From Moniliella sp. 'wahieum' (lineage: Eukaryota > Basidiomycota > Moniliellomycetes > Moniliellales > Moniliellaceae), in assembly GCA_003971905.1 (NCBI GenBank), contig RSEE01000161.1, positions 1-64,000 of the forward strand: a stretch of 64,000 nt of DNA. The letters run 5' to 3'. How positions within the stretch are numbered: the first letter of the stretch is position 1; the number at the start of each line of letters is the position of its first letter. Both the position numbers and the translations under genes were made by a program. This document shows, piece by piece, positions 46,606 to 56,092 of this stretch. The notes under the pieces are model-generated. The model did no database searches, had not been told where the DNA came from, and was given only the letters and a program-made list of their open reading frames with translations.

Positions 46606-48528
46606 CGCTTCCCCATGCCTTCCGCGTCGCTGATGGCAGTGGTGATCGTGGCAGGCAGTGATTGCGGTTGCGGCGGTGGTGGTGGTGGTGGTTGTGCGGG
46701 GAGGAGGGTTGCACCTGCCCTGGCCGGCTCCCTGCTGGTGGGCTGGGTGTTAATTACGACAACCCTACGAGCAACCCTATATCGTGTCACAACAACACGT
46801 GATCATCACGCGTCGCACGTTAGCACATGACAAAGGGGATAGAAACGTGACGCCTTTTCTGTATCGTCTGCACTATACGGGGGGTGGGGATACCCAGAAA
46901 CTCCAAAATCGCGAGTAATACAACTTTAACAGCTGCTCTGGCCTTAGCCTAGCCAAGAGAATCAAAGGCGACGAGAAAAGATATAGGACCCACGAATACA
47001 CAAATAGACACTCCCCCAGGTGTCATTTGAAGATCAGAGGTAGATGATAAGACCTGGAGTCCGGATGGTCCTCGAGAGTGATGCAACCCCCCTGTGCTGT
47101 TGTTGGTGGTGGTGGCGGTGGTCTAAAGCAACCAGCAACGCAGCGAGTCGCCACCAGGGGCTAAGATGCGGAACAAGGAAAAGCAGGAAAAAGAGAACAA
47201 CGGAACTCCTAGGACTGAGGAGGAACTGAAGGGAGACGTTGGCCAAAGCACGAGCCACCCGGCGGCTCAACGGTTGAGATGAAAGGCAGACGGGGGAGAA
47301 GTATAGACACACCCCATCATTTAACTGAGCCAGGCAAGATTTAAGGCCACACACCATTCCAGGACTGCACAGGAAGCTCGCCCTTCGCAATGGGTTGATG
47401 CTCATACCGCTGATCTTGTTCAAATCTTGGCCCGTGCTATATATACACGAAAAGGAGGTATGGGGATGTGTATGTCGACTAGATGAATCAATGTGTCGAT
47501 ATCTTCGGGCCGAGTGGAATGGACACAGGTACTATAAGTTCTTGACGCACTCAGATATGGGCCCATCGACTCCTACAAAGCAGAAAAGTTGCCATAACCC
47601 CTTAGCTTTTACATGGGGTCGGGGATCAGGCCTATGAGGCGACCCCGGACCCACAGTGTAATGAACTGACAGGAGCACTCCGGATACGATTTGATGTGGG
47701 CAAGTGATAGTCAGCAAAGCACGAAGACGTGAGAGGCTGCCAAAGCACCAGAGCCTGAGTGAACTTCGTGGCCAGCAAATGATCGGGAAGCTTGACATAT
47801 ATATCTCGTAGAAGCACGCACAGGCATTGTTCAAGACGCGCGCGTTTATACACAGTCTTCACCAACAAAGAACGCACAGTATTACTACTTGACGCTCCAC
47901 GTTTTGCCTTTTCAAAGACCACAGTGCAAGAATGCGATGTACCACGGACGTACTTACGAGCCATTCTTCCCCGGCTTGGTTATGGATGATGGGCTGGTAA
48001 CTATGCCACCAAGACCGTCAACAGGACTGATGATGTTTGAGGACAGTGGAAATGCACAAGTAACTAATACTGAGGAGTCTCATTATTAGTTGATTCATCG
48101 CTCACATGCCTACTATGCTCATTCGAATCCATGCGTGCTACATCCGGTTGGGAAGCGGATGGCGGGAGCAAGAGGGTTCTGAATAGTTGGCGACGCTATT
48201 GGCTCCTTGATTGGTTCGCACGAACTAACACTATCAGCATACGCCGGGCGAGCCAGCCTGGTGGAAACGCAATACCGGTGATGGATGATTATCACCTGTA
48301 TTGCTCGCGGCGGAACTCGACGGCGGAAACTGCGAGGGAGTGGAGGCCCGTGTCCCGTGGAGGCTGGTAGGTGGAGGCAGGAGATTGCGGGCACAGGGCC
48401 CGTGGAATGCACCTTCCGCAATAAATGTTCTCGTGACACTGCCTCCTTGCGAGAACTGAAGCCGAGCAACCGGTGATTCTCGATCAGTGACCTGGGATCA
48501 CTGCGTAGGGTTGCAGGACCGACAGGCC
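46606..48528. other. intergenic region, RAD17 to U2
   Basis: About 1.9 kb. It holds the RAD17 promoter with a GGT repeat (46668-46693), a TATATATA at 47442-47449 with no assignable gene, and sequence with no supported ORF. I looked for U1, U4, U5, U6, SRP and RNase P motifs and did not find them. Confidence 0.5.
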
Positions 48529-48536
48529 TATATAAG
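48529..48536 (+). promoter_or_regulatory. TATA box of the U2 snRNA gene
   Basis: TATATAAG lies about 35-43 bp before the predicted 5' end of U2 snRNA, fitting RNA polymerase II transcription. Confidence 0.65.
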
Positions 48537-48570
48537 GGCTTGGTCGGGGGGCATCTCTGCTGTTTTCCCC

Positions 48571-48758
48571 CAACTCTTCTGGCCTTCTGGCTTAGATCAA
48601 GTGTAGTATCTGTTCTTAACAGTTTGACAACTGTTACGCTGGGCACTGCCCAGCTGTACTTGTCATTCCACTCTTTGTGTCTTCGGCTTCCATCGCTTGT
48701 GCTTGCACACGAGGTTGCCACGAGTGCCGCCTCCCTTACACACTGGTCGCTGGCGCTC
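48571..48758 (+). ncRNA. U2 spliceosomal snRNA
   Basis: The 5' domain is nearly identical to U2 of other eukaryotes: TTCTGGCCTTCTGGCTTAGA (stem I region) followed by TCAAGTGTAGTATCTGTTCT, containing the branch-site recognition sequence GTAGTATC (48603-48610). Stem IIa (AACAGTT TGAC AACTGTT) and stem IIb (GCTGGGC ACT GCCCAGC) follow as perfect hairpins. A CTCTTTGTG stretch near 48670 may be the Sm site, and stem-loops III/IV should lie within TCTTCGGCTTCC to CGAGG. The 5' end is set by similarity and the TATA box; the 3' end is estimated from the usual length (about 190 nt). It pairs with intron branch sites during pre-mRNA splicing. Confidence 0.93.
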
Positions 48759-49611
48759 ACCTCTAAAATCTTTTCCTTTTCATTGGCCTCGATGGGGCTG
48801 ATTGATATGAATACCTTTTGCTACTGTTAACTTGTGGGTTAGGAGTTACACTTCCTACGCCGTAGTCTTTTAGGCCCGGAGTCTCCAGCCTTTGCGTCTC
48901 GCTGAAGACTCCCTAGCAGCGACAAGCCCGGGTACCACCGATTCAATTCAGTTCACGCGTTCACGTTGCGCATGCGGACCGGGGGGGAGCGGATACACGT
49001 CACAAGAACAACCGTTGGATATGTTGCTGCGTCCACTGCATTTGCACAACTTCAGTCAGGGACAAAAGAAACGCTGTGCTTACCAGGCTATTCAGGAAGC
49101 CAGTGGTATCGCCAGCAAAGAAGAGAGATAAATGAAAAATGCGACCAGTCCCACTGCCCACCAGTCTCGTGTTTCCAGTCAACGCTTATTCGACTACAAC
49201 GATTGACTCCTCGCATCCTCCGTTCAATCCCTACCCCTCCCCTCCCTGTGGATCGCAAGGTGTTATAGATTTTCTACACAGCATAGACACGAACTCGTCG
49301 GTCCCCAGAATGTACCACAAACAACTTCGGTAGCAAACACTCGGGGAGGAATCAGTTCAATACACCAATAGCTTCCCCTGCTAATAGACTCGGCGGAGAG
49401 AGCTCGGAGGTATCGAGCCACTAGGATCATTGTCCTCATGACACATCGTGAGCAAGGGAGGTCGAGGCGATGTTTTTCTGCGGTGCGAGGCCAACAGTGC
49501 AGATCCGCCGGTTCCACTCCGTCTTCCTGGTGGCAAATTCGTTTCAGTCGTGTTAGACTTGTGCATACCAGAGCAGTTGAAAGAGCAGAGTTGGTGCCAA
49601 ACCAACGTTAT
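48759..49611. other. intergenic region, U2 to AT-hook gene
   Basis: No gene supported. Small open frames here are not conserved in any family I know. Confidence 0.5.
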
Positions 49612-50941
49612 TCACTGGCTTGGCCTTTGAGTTGGCGAGGACGCTCCGCTTCCTAAAGAATGTGCTGGGACGGATCCAGTGGGTGCGAACGGCAGCACAC
49701 CACTGGGTCCTATTGGGATGGACGGGAAGACTCTCCCTGGGAAAGTAGGCGCACTCGCCTGCTGGATTGAGTTGAGAAGGTTAACGACCGTGGTCAATTG
49801 AGGCGGGGCGAGCTTATCCCATCGAAGAGAAATATGGAGGATTTGGACAGGTGGAGAGGGGGTGCGTTGGGTGGGACGGTTTGGGTGATGCCAACTAGAA
49901 CGGCGGGTTCTTTTTGTTCGGCCGAAGGTGGTCGGGGAGCCGTATCTGGTCCGACTCTTACGCCGCTTTGTGGCCCGGAGGCTGAGAGAGCAGGAACGAG
50001 GTAGGGCGGGTAACGGCTGAATTCCAGCTTGAGTGAGACGGGTGAGCCATGTAAGTGGGATCTGGAGGACAAAGGGGACTGCCGTCTCGGGTCCAGTGTT
50101 GCGTGGAGGGCCTCCTGCGGTGGGGTTAGGACGCATAAAGCCCGGGCTAGCACCTGCACCAACGAGGGGGGGGGAAAGGGCGGACGAGAAGCTGGAGTGT
50201 TGGCGCCCTGGCTAGCAGCTGTCATGGCGGCAGCCAAATCAGACTTAGCCTTGCGTCCTCGTTTTTTACTTGCGACGACCTTCGGTTTCGCTGCAGACAC
50301 GACAGCCGGCCGGGGAAACGAGTTGGTTGGGGTGGGCGCGGTAGATGAAGGGGTTGAAGTGTCGGCGCTAGAAACAGGTGCTGTTGGAGCAACCACTGTG
50401 GCTTTGAGGGGGCTGGGGTGGGGAGGGTAGGACCCAAGCGTGGATTAGAGCGTACCCACGCCTCGTATTCGGTGCGAAGCGTGTTGAGTTGGGTTGATTC
50501 GCTAGCGAGATGCTCTCGCTCGTAATCGGCAGAGAGATGTCGTATCTGAAGCTGCATTGAAGCGTTTTCTTGGGCCCTCGTGCGACCGCCATCAGAGCGG
50601 ACGAGTGCGGATCGGTAGCGATCAGATAGCGATGAGTAGCGCGACCAGAGTGCAATGCTCTCGCGTGGGGAAGGATAGCAGCAGGCACCAGTGTCAGAGG
50701 GCGTAGTATGGATGGGGTCATGGGGGTGATCAGGGCGATCGTTCACAGCCGGATGCTCGGCTGCGGGACTGTCAAAGACGTGGTAAGGCAACAGGCGTGC
50801 CACGGCATCGGCGGCGGAGCAGAAGGGCGAGAGGGCGTCAGGAGCAAGCGCGGCGCGCTGGTCAGCATCCAGGGCCTGGCTGGCGTGGTCGTGTGCTTCC
50901 GCCTGCAGTGCTGCCCACTCGTCCGCGAGGGCGGCATGCAT
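49612..50941 (-). CDS. AT-hook protein, unrecognised, frame-broken
   Basis: I cannot name this protein. The ATG at 50941 begins MHAALADEWAALQAEAHDHA. A helical segment follows (SMQLQIRHLSADYEREHLAS, then LNTLRTEYEAWVRSNPRLG), next an AT-hook-like basic motif (VVASKKRGRKAKSDLAAAM) and a C-terminal segment SPPVQILHISLRWDKLAPPQ followed by LTTVVNLLNSIQQ, ending at 49612. Frames change near 50390 and near 50050. The AT-hook (KRGRK) suggests minor-groove DNA binding and a chromatin role; that is inference. It is divergently paired with the CCCH protein across a 356-bp promoter carrying TGATGCA repeats. Confidence 0.55.
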
Positions 50942-51297
50942 GGGGCTGGAGTGGGGGATAGAGTGTGCGAGGCGAGGCGGGTTAGCCTGGCCGGCGAACT
51001 CAGTCTGAATGGTCAACGGTCAACGCAACGCGTCCGCCCGCCAGCTTGCACGCTGTCGGAAGTTAGGCGCTGGGCTGGGATGGATGGCAGTAATTTAATT
51101 CAGTGCAAACCTAGTGTGCATCATGCATCATGCATCACCCGCCGCCATACGCGCGTCATGCACGCCATGGCTCTGCTGCCGATTGAATTCAATATTTGAT
51201 GCATTCCGCCCCGCCTCCATTCCGCCCTGGGCCCATCTAACGCAGAGCCAGCTGGGGCTCCCAAGCAGCCGCCGGGGCTGGCGTCTTGCTCCCCGCC
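50942..51297. promoter_or_regulatory. divergent promoter, AT-hook gene / CCCH gene
   Basis: The 356 bp between two divergent starts contain a tandem of TGATGCA-type units (51118-51137). Shared control of both genes is possible but inferred. Confidence 0.45.
51118..51137. repeat. (TGATGCA)n repeat in divergent promoter
   Basis: Two to three ATGCATC units between the AT-hook and CCCH genes. Confidence 0.8.
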
Positions 51298-53628
51298 ATG
51301 GCCTCCAACTCGTCCGCGGCGCCCGCCCAGTCTGCGGCGGAGATCCAGGCAGAGATCGCGCGGCTGGAAGCACGCATTGCCCAGCAGACCGCCGCTCGCT
51401 CCGCCGCCGCACCGCCCGCATCCAGCACAGCATCCACAGCCGCTGCCGCCGCGCCCGTCCGGCCCCCTCCCTCCTCCGTCCCGCTAAACCCTTCTGCCCC
51501 GCCCTTCCCCTTCCCCGCCCCCACGTACAATGCTCCTCGTCCGCCCCACTTGATGTCTAGCTACGCGCCCGTGCGTGGCTCCTGGAATCCGTCCTACCGC
51601 GCCCGAGGCCGTGGGCGAGCTTCCTATTCTGCTGCTTTCAACTCCCACGGCCGTGGACGCAGAGGCGGAGCGGGCGCAGGAGGCGCTCCCCTTCCATCTC
51701 GCCACCGCACCCTTGTGCTCAATAATTCGGCATCTTCCACTTCATCTCACACATCGCCCCCCTCTGTCCCCGCGGTGGCATCCCCGCACCAGGTATGCCC
51801 GTGCCCGCCGTTCCTGGAGCTGGTGGCGCCGTGTCCCCGACCTTGTCGGTAGGGCAGGCCGACAACTGGGTCAAACGCAAGACCACCCACAACTTAAGCC
51901 TTGTCCGGAGCGACCGGTATGAACAGACGTACGTACTTTGGTCTTGTTGCATTCTCTCCATATTAACTTTTGCTTTCGTTACCAGTGAGCCGGCCCGTCT
52001 TGCCGCGTTGGAAGCGACGGCTAAGGCCAAAGCTGTTGCCGCTTCATCCCGACCTGTCAAGCCCAAGAAGACCAAGCCCAAGCCCTCTGTACGGCGAGGA
52101 GACAACATGGGAGAGATCATCATAGATGGCGTCATTTTCCAGTTTGATGAATCAGGCGAGAAAATGATCAAGAAGGGACCTGTCCCGCCTGAACCAACAG
52201 CCGAGTCGACAGGGAAAACAATCACCCCGGATGCGGGTGAACAAGCTACGCCCTCTTCAGCCTCATTTAACGGTCAACAATTCGTTCGTACCAAGACGGG
52301 CAATTTGATTTCCAAGGACTTGCTGGCCGTGCGCAAAGAGGCGGCTGCCAAGAAGGCCGCTGCCAAGACGGCTGCCCGCCTGGCCAAGCTGGGAGAGGGG
52401 ATCGCGACCATGCAACGAGCGCGGGACGCATCCCGTGGACGCGGGCGTAGGTCTTCTCGTTCTCTCGCTCGCCGCTCTGTTGCCCAAAACACACCCTGCA
52501 CATTTTTCCAAAAGACAGGTCAGTGCAAACGGGGGCTGTCCTGCCCGTTTGTGCACGATGAGAGTAAGGTGGCCATCTGCCCTGGTGCTTTGACTGCCAA
52601 AGGGTGCCAAAAGGCACCGGGCTCTTGCCACCTGTCCCACATTCGCGACCCTCATCGCGTTCCCGACTGTACCCACTTCCTCACTGGCCAATGCCGGTTT
52701 GGGGCAGACGAGTGTTTCTATACCCACTCGGACGCAACCAAGGCTGCACTTGACAAACGAGAGCAAGCCAAGGCCCAGGGAGAGGAAATCAACGAGGAAG
52801 GCGTTTACTGTCGTAACTTCGCGAAATATGGTTGGTGTGATCAGGGGAAGGACTGTGCACAGCTCCATTCATTTGATTGCCCTGATTTCGCAGAGACGGG
52901 CAAGTGCACGCGTCCAGGTTGCCGTTTGCCCCATGTCCTCCGGGCTCATGCGGATGCCGACCCCGCCACTGCCACGACTGACAAAACGACAGACGAAGGA
53001 GTGGGAAGTGAGTATCAGAATGTTGAAGATGATGCCTTGTTTCTTCGGGACGATGCTGCCGCACTTCCAGCTGGGAGAAAACGATCTGCGTCTTCCTCTT
53101 CTGATGGACCAGCGCCAGAAGGGGAAACGGTTAATTTGGCATCCCTTTTGGCGCATCGGAGCAAGCGGCACAAGCGTGGGGCTAAGGAATTCGCAGCCCA
53201 ACAGGACTTTATTGGCTTCGGGGGCGAGCCCGAAGAGGAAAGTGGGAGCGAAGAAGAGAGTGACGTCGATACTCATTCAGAGGCCGGGAGCGACGAAGAG
53301 GAGGATGAAGGCGAAGAGGACGAGGAGGAGGGATATGATGTTGATGATGGCGATGAGGAGGATGAGGAGGAGAATGACGTGGAGGATGGCGATGGCGATC
53401 GATGAGGAGAGCGAAGAGAGCGAAACGTACAGCACGGAACAAGTACAACCAGAAAACAATGGCGCCACTGAGGGGGAAGGCTCCGAGCCAAGCCCTCTTG
53501 CTTCCAACCAGGGTGCCGCGGCTGTGTCTGCACCTAAAGACGCGAAGGGCCCAAACCCTTTACAGATCACCCCTCCTGCGGTCTCATCTACGGCACCAGA
53601 CCCCGAGGGCGATATGGATCTATCCTAA
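51298..53628 (+). CDS. five-finger CCCH zinc protein (ZC3H3/Red5-like), frame-broken
   Basis: An RNA-binding protein with five tandem CCCH fingers: CTFFQKTGQCKRGLSCPFVH, CPGALTAKGCQKAPGSCHLSH (given with its spacer in the chain), CTHFLTGQCRFGADECFYTH, CRNFAKYGWCDQGKDCAQLH and CPDFAETGKCTRPGCRLPH. The order and spacing match ZC3H3 and S. pombe Red5, which act in polyadenylation, RNA export and nuclear RNA elimination. The N-terminus has a coiled coil (AAEIQAEIARLEARIAQQ) and an RG-rich patch (RGRGRASYSA, HGRGRRGG) suited to PRMT1 methylation. A very acidic tail follows the fingers. An intron at 51929-51985 has a GTACGT donor. The frame shifts near 51770 (C run) and near 53390; the tail then reads DEESEESETYSTE to 53628. 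Confidence 0.88.
51929..51985 (+). other. CCCH gene intron
   Basis: Donor GTACGT, acceptor ACCAG. Splicing yields YEQTEPARLAALEA. Confidence 0.8.
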
Positions 53629-54125
53629 GGCCTAAGAGCTAAATGACCTAAAAGTGTGAGACAGTAGTCGCTCTGCATGTGCTTGGGATCGATGCACTGA
53701 TCCTTGTTTGCTTTGCTACTGCAGGTCCAATGTTAAGCTTACAAGTGTCGTGCGTTTTCGCATAATCGGAACTGTATTCTATTGTGGATTGCTCTCGCAT
53801 CCCTTTGACTTCCGAAGTACTTGAAGGGACTCTAACTCCACCTTTCTCCTATTCATGATCCTTTCCTACTCATGAGCTACAGTTGTGTACCCTGGTAAAG
53901 AGTGTAACACAGAAATACGAATCAGAACGGCATGTGGCATGTGGGAACGTACGACAGGAGAGTAAGCGACTCAAGGACTCGGAACGGGAAACCATAGCGA
54001 AGGGAAAATGGTATCCAAGCGACGACCAATGGAGGTAGCGATGCACCCCCTCTTGGCTCACACTTTTTGGGACATGGGGTCTCGATCCGGACTGGGTGCC
54101 AGAGAGTAGACTAAGGACACGCCTT
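53629..54125. other. convergent 3' region, CCCH gene / RPB7
   Basis: About 500 bp of lower-GC sequence between convergent genes. No gene seen. Confidence 0.5.
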
Positions 54126-54689
54126 TTACTCCGTTGGTCCCAAAAAGTCCTCCTTCATCGTTCCAATGGCGAACTGACGCAAGGAAGTTGTGAGAGGAGC
54201 ACGTCAAGTAGGATAGGACACGTACAATTTCACTCGCTTCTGCCCGAAGACCCAGAATGCGCAGGCGGACCTTTGAGCCGGGGGTGATGGAAGCCTCGGT
54301 TGAAGCAAATTCGGGTGGGTTAGAATTTTGAAGGAACTTGTACTCCACCGGGAGAAGATGAGTGGAGACAAAGATATTCATCGGGCCCACCGAAGCAAAG
54401 AATCCCATCTTGTTGACCGAGGTGACCATGGCATCGACAACCTCTCCTTTGAAGGGCTTCATGACAATGGCACTGTACGTCGACTTGAACTCGGCCAGGC
54501 CCGAGCCGGGCAGGACGGTGCCGTCGCCAATGGAGGTGACACGGATAACGGAGATGATGTACCCGTACCGCCCTGTGCACGTCCCCTCAACGTCATCCCG
54601 GAGCTTGGCCTCGAGGAATTTGACCATGGCTGGGCCAAAGAACGAGGGGTGGAGGTTGATGGTGGGGTCAGGTCCTTGAGGAAAAACAT
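54126..54689 (-). CDS. RPB7: RNA polymerase II subunit RPB7
   Basis: Rpb7 forms the Rpb4/7 stalk of RNA polymerase II and binds nascent RNA. The protein starts MFFLKDL at 54689 and continues TINLHPSFFGPAMVKFLE, FKPFKGE-like VMKPFKGEVVDAMV, VGPMNIFVSTHLLP (S1/OB domain), SNPPEF and, after a 52-bp intron (54174-54225, GTACGT), FAIGTMKEDFLGPTE to the stop at 54126. With one base restored in the CCCC after LT (near 54668, lost between MFFLKDLT and PTINLHP), the length is 170 residues, the same as the family (171-172). The missing base sits in a homopolymer, as in other genes here. Confidence 0.93.
54174..54225 (-). other. RPB7 intron
   Basis: Donor GTACGT, acceptor CGTCAG. It restores the conserved C-terminus IGTMKEDFLG. 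Confidence 0.88.
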
Positions 54690-55098
54690 CCTGGGCCACA
54701 GCACCTCTGGCGGGTTCAGCGCCTACACCGAGCGTGTGTGGTGGGACAAACGGGAGGTTGAGCGCTGTGCTCGCGCCGTCGGGAAGGGGGTGTGCAGCAG
54801 CAGCGACGCGGAGAAGGTGGGTGATGCGATGGGTGCCCGTCGCGTGCTCGTGGCCTTGGCCGGCTGGCCATGCCCAGCCTTCGGGGGGTATTCCGCCGCA
54901 GCGGAATTGGGGGCGGGCGATTTGCAGCGGCTCGCGAGTCTAGCCTACGCGACTATGCGCCTACGCGGCTGGGCGGGTTAGGGGCCAAGCCAGAGCTGTG
55001 CTACATTGGGCTCACGCCCACGCCCACGCCCACGCCTCCCCGCGGCAAGCCTCCAGAGAACACGCGAATTCACATATCACGAGCATGGCCTGCTCCGC
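54690..55098. other. intergenic region, RPB7 to VPS60
   Basis: Upstream flank of RPB7 and 3' flank of VPS60 (both minus). It contains a CCCACG hexamer tandem (about 55012-55036). No gene seen. Confidence 0.5.
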
Positions 55099-55806
55099 CT
55101 ACACCGCCGCCTCCTTCTGCTGCGCATGATCCGCAGCCTCCAGAACAGGCGGCTCGTCCACAAAGTCAGGCAGCGCAGGATTAGTCTCTTGCAGATAAGA
55201 TGGCGTCTCGAGCTCTTCCGCCTCCAGATCATTTTCCCTGGTCCCCATCTTGGTCAGCAAACGCTACGCGTTCCGCAATGCAGAGAAACTATACATACAG
55301 AGCGTCCAGCTCGGCTGCCAGGCCGTCCTCGTCAATCTCATCTGGCACGCCGTAGGTCCGGCCGAGGCTCTCTTGTACCTCGTTGGCCGCATCCATCAGG
55401 TCCTCCATTTCGTCTTGCAACCGCTCGATCTGGTTCACATCGACCTTTCCATAGGCGCGCTTCATCTCCGTGTTGGCTGTCTTCATCGCGTCGACAGTGG
55501 CCATGGTGTTGCGCAAGTTCTCGGTTGTCATCGTAGCTTGCTCCATGTTGAAGGCTTGCTGCTGGAGCTGGACAAGCTGCGCTTCATACATGCGCTTCTG
55601 TTTGAGCACGCCCATCGCACGGCGCTGCACTGACTGCTTGCCGGGGCCATCGCGCATCTTGTTGAGCTGGTCCCTGTAGCGAGACAGCTCGCCATCAAGC
55701 TTGCGCAGCTTGACTTCCACTCCCTCCGCACGCTGCTCGGTCGAAACGATGGCACTTTGAAGACTGGGCTTGTTGGCCGCCTGGCGCGAGCCGAAAGGCG
55801 GTTCAT
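55099..55806 (-). CDS. VPS60: ESCRT-III-associated protein VPS60/CHMP5
   Basis: An SNF7-family protein that recruits the Vta1-Vps4 regulator at endosomes. The protein starts MNRL at 55806 and continues FGSRQAANKPSLQSAI, LDGELSRYRDQLNKMRDGPG, QKRMYEAQLVQLQQQAFNME, KTANTEMKRAYGKVDVNQIE and DEMEDLMDAANEVQESLG to the MIM-like region PDEIDEDGLAAELDAL, all hallmarks of CHMP5. One T appears to be missing in CGCCTTTCGG (near 55795), joining MNRL to FGSRQ. An intron near 55249-55298 leads to the tail ETPSYLQETNPALPDFVDEP and the stop at 55099. The donor is either GTATGT (55298) or GTATAG (55294); the latter keeps the frame. It is divergent from VPS9. Confidence 0.9.
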
Positions 55807-56092
55807 CTTCAGACACCAGAAGAGGAGGGCGAGAGTGTGGAAGAGGAGGTGGTGGCGACCGAGGCGGGCGGGCGCGTGATTGCCTCGCCGCGTCCAAATG
55901 GCAGCGGCTGTGGCACGAGGGCGGACGAGCAGCGCTTTCCGCACACTGCCCCCATGCCTCGTGCCTGCCGCCTCTGACGGGGGCAAAATGTGGATGAAGT
56001 GGCGCCGGACGAAGGCGACGACGGCCCACCATCCGCTGCCGGACGCGAGCGTGATCGTCTGCGCGCTGCTGGTTACGCCGCCGCTCTCGCTC
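55807..56092. promoter_or_regulatory. divergent promoter VPS60/VPS9
   Basis: At most 286 bp separate two divergent endosomal genes. The spacer is GC-rich with C/T-rich tracts on both sides and no clear TATA box. Confidence 0.45.

Noticed and set aside
47034..47423. 129-codon minus-strand frame with a hydrophobic stretch
   Set aside because: The hydrophobic part is a translated T/C-rich tract (including a His run from a GGT repeat). There is no promoter or homologue to support it.
48119..48760. 213-codon minus-strand frame
   Set aside because: It overlaps the U2 snRNA gene and its promoter, has no recognisable domain and is explained by chance.
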